A stretch of DNA of 13,696 nucleotides from Thermomucor indicae-seudaticae (lineage: Eukaryota > Mucoromycota > Mucoromycetes > Mucorales > Lichtheimiaceae), in the NCBI GenBank assembly GCA_000787465.1, contig JSYX01000764.1, positions 1-13,696 on the forward strand, written 5' to 3'. The position numbers and the translations under genes are program-made. How positions within the stretch are numbered: position 1 is the first letter of the stretch; each line of letters opens with the position of its first letter. Under the pieces are notes generated by a model, which worked only from the letters and a program-made list of their open reading frames with translations, made no database searches and was not told the origin of the DNA. This document shows, one piece after another, positions 1 to 8,317 of this stretch.

Positions 1-343
1 CAATGAGAAAGTGAAGCCCTCTGATATCTGCTTTACGGTTTACAATCAATACTATAAAGTTATATCGAAGATATCTAGGGCTGCGTATTAGAGATGGCCA
101 GCCGATTAATGCATTGCTTTCATAGTATGGTTATTATTATTCAATAAAAAACTCATTACCATTGTCATTAAAACCATATTTGTTCTGCTTTGGTCATGAC
201 TACTAGATGAGTACCGTCCTTCCCAACTGAGTTACTGCAAATCTACAGAATATCCCTGCATATCTCCATGTCTGCAAATCTACAAAATTTTAATTTTTGG
301 AGATTTGCAGACTTAGAGATAAGCAGACACAGACTGTAGATTT
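1..343. other. AT-rich flank beyond the Tc1-like relic, no gene
   Basis: I see no coding exon in this stretch. It is AT-rich, with a short TTATTATTATT run near 130. It ends in the CTGCAAATCTAC-type repeats described at 236-312, which probably belong to the terminal region of the Tc1-like element whose transposase stop codon lies at 344-346. The outer border of that element cannot be fixed, because its other end is missing. Confidence 0.5.
270..312. repeat. Inverted repeat (hairpin) next to Tc1-like gene end
   Basis: An 18-bp arm at 270-287, beginning GTCTGCAAATCT, is matched in reverse complement at 295-312 with one mismatch and a 7-base loop. A further direct copy of CTGCAAATCTACA lies near 236-248. 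The position just beyond the transposase stop suggests subterminal repeats or a transposase binding region of the Tc1-like element, but a transcription-ending hairpin is equally possible. Confidence 0.6.
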
Positions 344-1011
344 TTAGCCAAAAAATTTTCCGTGGTGCGTCGTCTTCCTCCACATACTGATCAAATCGCG
401 CTTCTTAATTGCCATAGACTTTGACATGAGGCGATTTTTGAGTTGCACTAGGGATTCGTCTTGGACATAGTCGTGAACAATTTGTTGCTTCACCATGCCC
501 CAGACCTTCTCAATTAGCTGCAATTCACAGTGGTACGGTCGGGTCTTCATCACCGTATGGCTCTACTTTGCGGCAATCTCATACGAGCGGTACATCGGCG
601 ATATATTGAGCAATTGAACATGCTCAATCAGGTCAACCCTTGTGAGCCGCTTTTTTCCTGGCTTAACGGCAGGGAGATCGATACCACTGCGGTCGTACCA
701 GGCCAATATGCCATTGAACTTCCACTGCGTGTTCGGTAGCGAGTTGCTCTGACGGAGATGATATTTGGCACCATCCGTGTGTATGTGGCATGGGCCGTCG
801 TTAGTCGCAAGCAGCTCACATAGATCCTCAAAGATCTTTTCGAATAGGTCGGCTGTGAAGTTACCATGATACCCATGGTAGTCTGGAGCGATGCCGGAAG
901 CCTTGATATATGCAGGAAGCTCTCGCCAAGCTTCCTCGTCTTGGACCGGCCGCCCGCGGGGACGCTTCTCGGCAACTTTTTGGCTTCATGGGCCACCACG
1001 GATAGGCCATA
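344..1011 (-). pseudogene. Tc1/mariner-like (DDE_3) transposase, 3' part, decayed
   Basis: Reading leftward from about 985, one frame gives PRGRPVQDEEAW, then PDYHGYHGNFTADLFEKIFE. It continues with GPCHIHTDGAKYHLR, which carries the second catalytic Asp of the DDE triad, and ends with PYHCELQLIEKVWG, which carries the third acidic residue, just before the C-terminus. These are hallmarks of Tc1/IS630-type DDE_3 transposases. The frame is broken by TAG at 563-565, between the second catalytic Asp and the ELQLIE motif, and by TGA at 986-988. The N-terminal DNA-binding half and first Asp are absent because the sequence stops at the left terminus of the CACTA element at 1012. It is a dead relic unless the in-frame stop is a sequence error. 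Confidence 0.8.
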
Positions 1012-1025
1012 CACTGCAAAAAATG
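1012..1025 (+). repeat. Left terminal inverted repeat of the CACTA element
   Basis: CACTGCAAAAAATG is repeated exactly in reverse complement at 8304-8317. It starts with the CACTG variant of the CACTA terminus. Confidence 0.9.
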
Positions 1026-1027
1026 TG

Positions 1028-1139
1028 ACGTTTCTGCATTCAGAAACGTTACTGAAACGCTACTGAAACGTCACGCTTCTGCGGCGTTTCAGTAACGTTC
1101 GTGAAAAGTCGACGCCACGTACACAGTAACGTTTCTGCA
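1028..1139. repeat. Left subterminal repeats, 11-bp phased
   Basis: Copies of GAAACG/CGTTTC-type words follow the terminus. Six of them start at 1042, 1053, 1064, 1075, 1086 and 1097, exactly 11 bp apart (the one at 1075 is GCTTCT and the one at 1097 is GTTCGT, both variants). ACGTTTCTGCA occurs at 1028-1038 and 1129-1139 and recurs at the right end. In CACTA elements subterminal repeats bind element-encoded protein. That role is inferred here. Confidence 0.7.
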
Positions 1140-1208
1140 GCGTTCTAGTTTGCAGTTACGTACAGTAGCTGCAAAAATTCCACGCAAATATTTTTGCTGA
1201 TATTTCAC

Positions 1209-1291
1209 GTTCCCTCAACGTTCCGCGCGTGTTTCCGTTGCTGCTACATTACGTTTCCAATACGTTCCCCTCACGCGTCAGACATGTTCCT
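1209..1291 (+). repeat. Second phased GTTCC/GTTTCC array, left arm
   Basis: GTTCCC, GTTCCG, GTTTCC, GTTTCC, GTTCCC and GTTCCT begin at 1209, 1220, 1231, 1253, 1264 and 1286. All intervals are 11 or 22 bp, about one or two turns of the helix. This looks like a cluster of protein binding sites on one face of the DNA. Confidence 0.65.
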
Positions 1292-1773
1292 TCAAATCTG
1301 TTATCTCCATTCCATTTAGCATGCTTTTATTGCTCTTCAGCTTTGCTACGAGATCGCACTGAAACTATTATCTGTTTGGGCTCTTTTAGAGGATATCTGA
1401 TAACAAAATACTTCTTTACATTCGTAATTTGTTTTTTATTTGTCATGCTTTTGCAATCAATCTCTAAGAAGCTTTATTCTAACGACACGGGATACTTTAC
1501 CTAGACTGTAAGTAACATCGGGGTAAAAGAGAAAGTTACCTTATTCCAATGACCTATTGCATCGCGTAATCAGAACATCAAGCAGGCAACAGAAAAAGAA
1601 CTTGGCCATTCAAAACAATGTTGCCGGCAAATCGCACGCAGGGCTTGGACAGACTAATATTGCTATTCGGTATATAAGTGTTAGATAAGAAACAGTGGCA
1701 ATTCGTCAAAAAAAAAACCTGAAGTTGGGAACGTGCGATGAGGTCCATAGCGCAGCCAAAAAGCAAAAGTATA
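1292..1773. other. Non-coding part of CACTA left arm
   Basis: I see no supportable exon here. The stretch is AT-rich. On the minus strand it contains splice-like strings (for example AAG|GTAACT at 1539 and TTACAG ending at 1506), but these do not keep the 111-bp register of the neighbouring array. Confidence 0.4.
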
Positions 1774-2330
1774 CCTAAAGGTCTGACTTGGCTGCACACA
1801 GCGGTAAACTATAGTAGCAAGTTCTAAATTACCTTGGAACCTGTGAGTCAAGGCTTCAAACGACAAGAGAACGCGAAAGCATACCTTACGCTTCCACGCT
1901 GAACATAGCTCCGGGCAGAAAATGCAGGAGTGTCTTACGTTTTACAATAGCATGTGAGATGAGTTTTGCAGAATAATAGAAAAAGCGAAGACACACCTAG
2001 GATTATTAAGGACGGCGTGGCTGTAAGCACGGAATATCTACGAGCGACTTAAATTCTACAGTAGGTTGTCAGATCGAGCTTACAATGGAGAAAAAGGGAA
2101 AAGCATACCTGGGTTTTGCGAGATGAGCGTGGCTGCAGGCAAATGATAGCCAAGGTCCTTAAGCTCTACAGTAGCACATGAGATGAGGCTTGCAGATGTA
2201 TGAGAAAAAGAAAACAAACCTTGGGCTTATGAGATGACGGCTCCATTAACAATGACGGCGTTAAAAGTAAACAAGCTTGACAACTTGTGCAGTCTGTAAT
2301 CTGGGAGGAAGGCAGTACGAATAGGTTTAC
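1774..2330 (-). repeat. Degenerate tandem array, about 111-bp period, exon/intron-like
   Basis: On the minus strand a 5'-splice-like string recurs at very regular steps: GTAAAC at 2330, GTTTGT at 2219, GTATGC at 2108, GTGTGT at 1996, GTATGC at 1884 and GTATAC at 1774 (spacings 111, 111, 112, 112, 110). In two units it is followed 53-54 bp later by TACTGTAG, like a short intron matching the intron size of the nearby genes. Each is then followed by 57-59 bp with related sequence. Three units encode loosely similar peptides (LKDLGYHLPAATLIS, RKTLLHFLPGAMFS and a related one near 2260). Stops and lost splice sites show decay. It may be a relic of a repeated mini-exon gene or simply a subterminal tandem repeat of the transposon. 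Confidence 0.6.
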
Positions 2331-3149
2331 AGATGAAGTTTACGAAGTTCAAGGGGCAAAGAAAAAGTTTTTTCTCCACTTCCTTTTGTACTCCCACTTC
2401 CAATCCCGTCTTCAAACAACGGTAGCAGCGTTACACCACGCACCTTTTCTAACCGGCAGAGGTCACCATTGCAAAAATCTAACGCAATTGATAGTTGTCT
2501 CGAGGAGACTCCTCTTTTGCTCAAGCAAATAGTAATCGACAAAAGGAAGTCATGGAACAAAACAAAGCATTACTGCAAGCTCCAAAGTGAAGACCAGCGC
2601 AAGGAAGCCGTCGCCGTTTCAACGGCGACAGTTTACAGTATATTGCATCTGTGCAACATAGCCTATACAACGAGAGTTAGAAACAGCCAGAGGTTGCTGC
2701 TTTAGTATTTGGCAACTGGCGCGTTTACAGACGCGATTTCATAGAGAAGTTAAACCTGTAAAGAGCAATGGAAATAGGATGGGCTAATGTTGCAGTTAGA
2801 CTTTAAAAACCATGTGGAAGCCTTTTCGTCTCTAAACATTTCGTGTATTTTAAAAGCTGATAAACATCCTAATGCCAAAAGTACGTATTGCTGTATGATT
2901 CACTGGCAAGACTATTGGGTACTTCCAACCACAAGAATCATTGACCACAAACACGAACTTATTTCCTTTCAATCGGCTACACGGAAACCGTAACGGGATA
3001 CGATATAAAATTGAAGCGCCAATTTAACATTACCGTCTCTAACCTCCTTAAACCCAATCGTGGACCATCATGAAGTCGCACAAGAGAGGATACTGTAACT
3101 TAAAATATCGAAAAGTCGTATATAGTAGTGAATAGCAGCCGAATACCGG
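2331..3149. other. Non-coding spacer upstream of the accessory gene
   Basis: No exon here has recognisable similarity or a consistent splice pattern. The only notable structure is the near-perfect palindrome at 2610-2629. Confidence 0.4.
2610..2629. repeat. Perfect 9-bp inverted repeat with 2-bp spacer
   Basis: GTCGCCGTT (2610-2618) and AACGGCGAC (2621-2629) are exact reverse complements separated by TC. It is GC-rich in an otherwise AT-rich arm, about 650 bp upstream of the accessory gene. It resembles a site for a dimeric DNA-binding protein; the function is unknown. Confidence 0.6.
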
Positions 3150-3156
3150 TATAAAA
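3150..3156 (+). promoter_or_regulatory. TATA-like box of the accessory gene
   Basis: TATAAAA lies 131 bp before the ATG at 3281. Comparable boxes precede the other two transposon genes at similar distances (7968-7963 for the transposase, 10634-10639 for the paralogue), which supports a core-promoter role. Confidence 0.4.
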
Positions 3157-3280
3157 ATGCTTGCGAGAGTCAGGATGATGGCCTTTTTGTAATTTATTTA
3201 CAGTTCCTCGAAATTCGTAAGTAGAAAAGCTTTTAATCTTTTAAACCTGTCAAGCTAGACTTACTGCATATTACAGCAAT

Positions 3281-4386
3281 ATGAGCCAACTACCCAACAA
3301 GCGCCCCTACCGTAACTTCCGCCGACAGTTGCCCGTTTCTAGCGATATGAGCCCTGCCTCGCAAGAGTCGGTCGACAGGCTCTCCCAGCAGGTCATGGAC
3401 CTCCGGGAGAGACTTGTCCAGTCGGAACGACGCAACGCCGAACTTCTGGACGAAGTCCAGCTACTGCGCTTGGAAGCCAAGACATTTCACGAAGAAAGCA
3501 AGGCCTTCCAGGAGCAGATCAAGGCATTGCTGGAGGAAAGGCTTTCCTCCACACCGATAGACGACGAGTGCGAGTACGAGAAGGAAGTACCCGCAAAGAG
3601 CTATAAAGAGCTGAACGTGAGTAGCGATCGTAGCATAGAGTAACATCAATCACTTATAATAGTTTGAAAAGAATTCATCCGTGGTACCTATAAGGACCTC
3701 AGGGCCAATGGCATCGAATACGACTTGGATGAAAAACTGGGCTCAGAGCACAACCAGGAAGTCAGGGACCATCTTAGAAAAGTCCTCAACGACAATCGCC
3801 AAGACTTTAACTATGTCCCTGCTTGGCAAAGAACGATCAGCCAGAAACTGGACACTCATTTCCGGAATCTGCGCCAAGTCCGCAAACAGACTCCAGAGGC
3901 AAAGCAAAAGGAGACTGAGCGTAAGAAGAGCTACGCACGTCTGCGAAGAGTAAGTTAATTAAACATAATACAGATGTAGTTTCTCACGTCGTGCATGTTT
4001 GATAGAAATGCTTAGCTCGAGCACGCGCATTTGCGAAGCACAGCGATCAGCTGTTGGAGCCCGCCGGCCCATATCGGGCTGATATCCAAGCCATGGTGAA
4101 AATGGCATACATATCCGATGCGGAAAGCGACGTTGAAGTTGACGAACAAGGGATAGAATTCAAGAAGTGGAAGGTCCAACGGCCAAGCTGGAGAAGCAAA
4201 ACGGTACGTCAAGACGTTACAAATTTATGCAATTTTCGTCTAACAGTTTACCAGGTCAACGACTTCTACGATGCGCTTGACCGGTTGAGTGACACTGGCA
4301 AGGTCTCGACCAAAACAGAAATTGTGCCAGTAGAGATGGCGGCACCTGAGGGTGTACCTGAACGGGCGAAAGCGGACAGTGCATAA
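3281..4386 (+). CDS. CACTA accessory protein, basic and coiled-coil
   Basis: Four exons are reconstructed: 3281-3620, 3672-3949, 4006-4203 and 4255-4386, giving 315 residues. The introns are 51, 56 and 51 bp; the last two keep phase 0 and the first falls in phase 1. The first exon boundary is the least certain, but it is supported by the match of FIRGTYKDL to FLRDPHKDL in the paralogue at 10785. The protein has a basic N-terminus (NKRPYRNFRR, possible nuclear signal) and a long coiled coil at about residues 30-90 (leucines in RLSQQVMDLRERL and KAFQEQIKALLEERL). A charged central part contains EYDLDEKL. An acidic stretch, SDAESDVEVDEQG, precedes the RPSWRS motif at about 265, and the last exon starts VNDFYDALDRL. 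I recognise no named family. Position and conservation in two elements suggest a DNA-binding transposition partner, analogous in role only to plant TnpA. Confidence 0.75.
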
Positions 4387-4391
4387 ATAAA
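4386..4391 (+). terminator. Possible polyadenylation signal of the accessory gene
   Basis: AATAAA overlaps the stop codon TAA at 4384-4386. It is the only canonical signal near the 3' end, but fungal signals are loose, so this is weak. Confidence 0.3.
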
Positions 4392-4632
4392 TTCAACCAC
4401 AATGGATGGGTGGTTGGGCGGGCATGGGACAAAAATACTGGTTCCAAATATTTGTCGTATACTGCGTTTCTGCTTGGACCGCGATGTACTCAGGTCATGG
4501 ATGAAGAAAGCAAAGATCGGAAAGAAAAAGCAAAGGGAAAATTGTTTCTGGATGTTTACGCGTGGTTTTTTTCTGAAGTGGAACAACGACAATCAACGGC
4601 CGGTTCTTGTACTTCGCAACCGTAATCGGGGA

Positions 4633-7600
4633 TTAGATGCGCTGCACGGGAAGGATCGCGTACTTCTCCTCTTTTGAGAATTGATCCTTCCACAGCTCCA
4701 GCCCAGCAGACTGCAACTTTTGGTTGCCGTAATAGATATCGTACCAGCGGACATATGCAAAGCAATGCGTCTTGCTTTCGGTACCAACTCGAAGATTATG
4801 CTCAAAAAAGTATGAGACCTGGCCGTGGTAAGCAGTAGGTTCGCCGTTTTTGTCCTCGAACAATGCTTGCATGTATGATCCTCTTTTGGACGCAGCTTCC
4901 GCGCAACGGTAAAGATGCTCGTGCAATTTCAGGGCTGTAAACTTAGCAATACGCCTAGAGACAGACTTGTGTCCCGCGCGAGGTTCAAGATACGACGTAA
5001 AGCGTTGCTCCGTGTAAGTCGACCGATAATATTCTATAAGGTTAGTATAATGCGCTTGAGCCATCATTGTAGGCTTCGCTTTGTTGGCAACAGCAGACGG
5101 GAGAAGAGGTTTGGATCCAATGGCAGCTGCAAGTTGTTCTGATGTCTGTAGGTACTCTTCGATATTGAAAGCATCAGGAGAGGAGAGGCGAGAAGACGTA
5201 GTTGTTGAGCGCTGATTTTTAGCCACGTCCCACAGAAATCTGCTATGTTCATCAAGGAGCGGGGACGAGATATGTTGGATATAGTCCCCAGCATGAACTC
5301 TTTCGAGGAATTTCTTCATGAACGTGATTTCGAAGCAATGCTTTCGGTTAGTGTTGATATCGCCAAGCAAGCCATTGTAACATTCAAAGCTGAATAGCCA
5401 AAAACTGTAGTTCGGTCCGAAGTCTCGAATGCATGAAGCAAGATGCCCGTGCAAGTGCATATTAGGTGACAATATGGCAGCCCGTACAATCTTTCGCAAC
5501 CGGAGCAAAATTTCATAAGCAGTTCGTGGGCTTTCGAGATGGCAGCTTTTTCAATGGACGGTGTGGCTAGCAGGCGACAGGCGTCGACGAAGTACATCCA
5601 GTTTTCAAATTGTTCCTTGGGAAGAACGTCATGCAGTAAAAGGGGAGAGTAACAGAGACACCAGCTCTTCCAATCCGACGCTTGCATGTCCTTAAACTCG
5701 TCTGCAATCTTGTTTTGGAGAACGTCCAGGCTCGGAGGTAAGAGCATCGCATCTGCGATTACCTGCATGCGTTTCAATTGTTGCTTACTTATTATACTGT
5801 TGTCGATCCAGTATTTCATTATTCGCTTCGGGGTTCCGAGAAAAAGATTATGCATCGGATCCACGACCGTGCATCTGACAACGTCAAAGTATTCAAGGCG
5901 ACATAATTCTGTCCACCTCACGCCCGTTTCTTTTTCCACCGCTTGCTGCTTTTTTTCGTCATTCGCGTCAATCCAACGGCTCACGGCATTCAAGTGCATT
6001 TCGCGATTCATCAATGGCCATTTTGTCGTGTCAAAGCCAGAGAAATCTCGTCGATTTGGTGCACTGGCCAAGGACTCAAAATCACGATTGCACTTGAAGC
6101 ATGCTCGTTTACTATTCATAGCTGTGAAGCCAGAGACTTTTCGGGCAGCCGGTATATCACAAGTGACGTTCAACAACGCGGCCCTGACGGTGACGGTTTC
6201 CGTGGGATATTTGGATGTCTTCATTTGCACGCCCCTGTACAGTTCTTCTAACTCATCCACTAAGGGTGCGAGGTACTGGTTGATCTCGAGGGTTTTTGGT
6301 TCTCTGGGTCCTGGCATAAGTCCAACAAGGATAACGTTCTCGGTCCGGAAGCGCTCAGTCCGTGGTAAATTATTGATAGTCAACCAGATTGCACCACATG
6401 AATATTGACCGTTATGAGGTTGAAACCAATCCACATTTAGGGTGAGAAGGAGTGCACGAGGATGGTCAACATATGGTGTATCAGGGTAAAGAGGGTCCGG
6501 AATCTGCGACCATATCTCTCCATCGTATACGTCAAATGCCAAATCGGTTGGAACATTTCGGCGGTGCCAGTCATTTATCTTATCTTCGAAATCAGGACGT
6601 GAGAAAAGGTACTCAAGGCTGGTCTTCAATGAATGGTAAGCATAGATCTTGCGTGGACGGTTTCGTTTGACGAAAAGCGGTGCGCCGCATGCATCTTCTG
6701 TTTCTGGAAACAATGAGAATGTGCAATGCGACGGCACCTCGTCCAATGCTGTATATACGGCGTGGCAAACAGGGCATGCTACGAACCGTTGGACATTCTT
6801 TGTGTAAAAATCAAAGCCGGTATGCTTTTGGACAGTCGCGGGTGTCACGGGAAACCGGTAATGTTGGCTGAAAGCGGATAGGACGAGATTAATGAAAAGC
6901 AATAAAATTGATCCTCCGTGGTTTGTCAGATATCCGGAATGATATAGCACAAAGAATGCGCCGATGACAGCTACAATTTCTGCATGTATGTGGTCCGGCG
7001 CTGAAAACGCTTCCGCTTTATGAAGTTTTCTTTTTCTCTTTTCTCTTTCTCTTACCTCGGGCCCACGAGAAGCCAGCGTTCAATCCTTCACTTTCTTCGG
7101 ATTGCTGTTCAACTTCATCTGCGATTTCATCGTCCTCCTCGTATGCCTCACAGTCTGTCTCACCAAACTCTAATTCCACTGCAGGCTCGAAAGTAGACGT
7201 GAATGTGCCCAGTGCAGGAGTTAATTCTGGATCTACGGAGGCTCCGTTCGCAAAAGTATACGAAAAGGTGTCTGTTTCTCCATACCTTCAGTAACGTCGT
7301 CAAGTTCCATTACTGCATTATCAGCTTCGCAAAGCTCTTCATCTTCATCGTGCCAGACTGCATCTGTGCCGCAGTGTTCTCCGTCATCATCATAGCAGAC
7401 TAGAACCGCCGTTCGGACATCAGCCAGGCTCTCCGAGTCTACGTGCTTTACTTACTAGCATCCACTCCCTCGTCAAGCTCCATACTCTCTGCTGCTTGCG
7501 AAATTATTATTGCGGGTTCTTGGGAGGCGTCGACTGCAGCGTGCTCAGACACTGCTTGGGATTGTTCGGTAGTGTCGACTGTAGCTTGTTGTTCGCTTAC

Positions 7601-7828
7601 TGAAGAACCATTACAACACTATGATAAATTCGCAGTGGCATTATGCATACCGTTTGCTTTCGATTCGCGGATACGAGCTTCCAATGCACGGACGATATCA
7701 CGGTCCGTATGGTCTTTCTTGGTACGTTTGGTTTGCATAACGTAGCCGCGAACGTCTGTGGAACAGACGGAACAAGTACATTTCTCAGTGCGTTCGTTAC
7801 GAGCAGAGCGTTCGTTGCGAGGAGACAT
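4633..7828 (-). pseudogene. tnp2: Tnp2-type CACTA transposase, five exons, one frameshift
   Basis: The exons, in transcription order, are 7828-7651, 7599-7456, 7399-7286, 7232-7056 and 7000-4633. The introns are 51, 56, 53 and 55 bp, all in phase 1. The product would be about 993 residues. It starts with a CTCSVC zinc-knuckle-like motif (residues 17-22), followed by an acidic linker to about 205. Next comes the Transposase_21/Tnp2 core: CPVC near 280, VDWFQP near 394, PGPREP near 434, CDIPAARKVSGF near 485 with a C-x2-C after it, and DPMHNLFLG near 585. It continues with SPNMHLH near 716, a GPNYSFW...YNG block, and ends ILPVQRI. The frame changes between ERLYG and AILSPNMHLH at about 5477-5485, which fits loss of one base. 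No intron of usual size fits there and no slippery site is present, so it is either a broken gene or a sequence error. Everything else is intact. The enzyme would cut the CACTG ends and insert the element. Confidence 0.9.
5477..5485 (-). other. Single-base frameshift site in the transposase
   Basis: On the minus strand the frame reading ...ERLYG (codon GGG at 5483-5481) must continue as AILSPNMHLH (codon GCC at 5478-5476). Only two bases, CT, lie between these codons, so one base is missing relative to an intact frame. Family motifs on both sides make the position precise to a few bases. Confidence 0.8.
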
Positions 7829-8120
7829 TTTAGCTTAGGATACGAGTTACGGAAAACAAAGGAAACGAAAAAAGGTTATTGCATCTTCAAATAAAATGGC
7901 ATTTATTACAGCTGTAGTACTAAAGCGGTGTATGTTTTCTATATTGGGAATAAGAAAGCGTGCTTATACTGTCTATAGTTCAACTACGGATGGTTTCCAG
8001 TGGGGAATGTATAATAAATACATGGTGTTGTAATGTAAAAAAGACAAATCGAGATTCAGAATATGTTGGTGTATCGTTGTAAAGAATTCAATGTATGAAG
8101 AGATATGTCCTGTAATGGGG
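7829..8120 (-). promoter_or_regulatory. Upstream region of the transposase gene with TATA-like box
   Basis: This AT-rich, non-coding stretch lies between the transposase start and the right subterminal repeats. On the minus strand TATAAG lies at 7968-7963, about 135-140 bp upstream of the ATG at 7828, a spacing like that seen for the accessory genes. No other exon is supportable here. Confidence 0.35.
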
Positions 8121-8121
8121 A

Positions 8122-8265
8122 TAACGTTTCTGCAACACTATTTCTCTGGAACGTCACGGAACGTGAAGTTTCTGCAGCAGGAACTTTGAAAAAACGCGTT
8201 GCTACATCACGGGGATCAGACTTTGCGGAACTCGAAGGAAACCTTGTAGGGAACGTCAGGTTTCC
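8122..8265. repeat. Right subterminal repeats of the CACTA element
   Basis: TAACGTTTCTGCA at 8122-8134 copies 1127-1139. AAGTTTCTGCAGCAG follows at about 8166. GGAAC/GTTTCC-type words occur at about 8148, 8158, 8168, 8180, 8227, 8237, 8250 and 8260, mostly 10-13 bp apart. Shared words with the left arm tie both ends to one element. Confidence 0.65.
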
Positions 8266-8303
8266 TGTAAAAATAGCGGCACTGGAATTTTACTGAAATC
8301 CCT

Positions 8304-8317
8304 CATTTTTTGCAGTG
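8304..8317 (-). repeat. Right terminal inverted repeat of the CACTA element
   Basis: CATTTTTTGCAGTG is the exact reverse complement of 1012-1025. The next base, 8318, continues an older piggyBac-like coding frame. Confidence 0.9.

Larger units (their letters stand above)
1012..8317. mobile_element. CACTA (En/Spm-type) DNA transposon, two genes
   Basis: The 7,306-bp unit is bounded by perfect 14-bp inverted termini CACTGCAAAAAATG (1012-1025 and, reversed, 8304-8317). Both ends carry repeats such as TAACGTTTCTGCA (1127-1139 and 8122-8134). Inside are a Tnp2-type transposase on the minus strand and a coiled-coil accessory gene on the plus strand, facing each other with 246 bp between stop codons. 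A CACT-start terminus plus a Tnp2 gene is diagnostic of the CACTA superfamily. No 2-3 bp target duplication is evident: ATA precedes the left end and GAG follows the right end. The two flanks also belong to different older transposons (Tc1-like left, piggyBac-like right), so a rearrangement may have occurred at or after insertion. Confidence 0.88.

Noticed and set aside
3617..3671. Stronger donor GTGAGT at 3617 for the first intron of the accessory gene
   Set aside because: With the acceptor at 3671 it puts the next exon out of frame, and the later acceptor at 3694 would delete the conserved F-x-R-x3-KDL block. GTAGCG at 3621 keeps both.
4402..4632. Small plus-strand frames after the accessory gene
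   Set aside because: They follow the stop and possible AATAAA signal, have no similarity to the paralogue and no supporting splice pattern.
5470..5520. Intron or programmed frameshift explaining the transposase frame change
   Set aside because: No GT...AG pair of usual size fits without deleting conserved residues, and no X_XXY_YYZ heptamer lies in the needed register.
5686..6408. 240-codon plus-strand open frame
   Set aside because: It lies wholly opposite the conserved core of the Tnp2 transposase and has no motifs of its own, so it is an antisense shadow.
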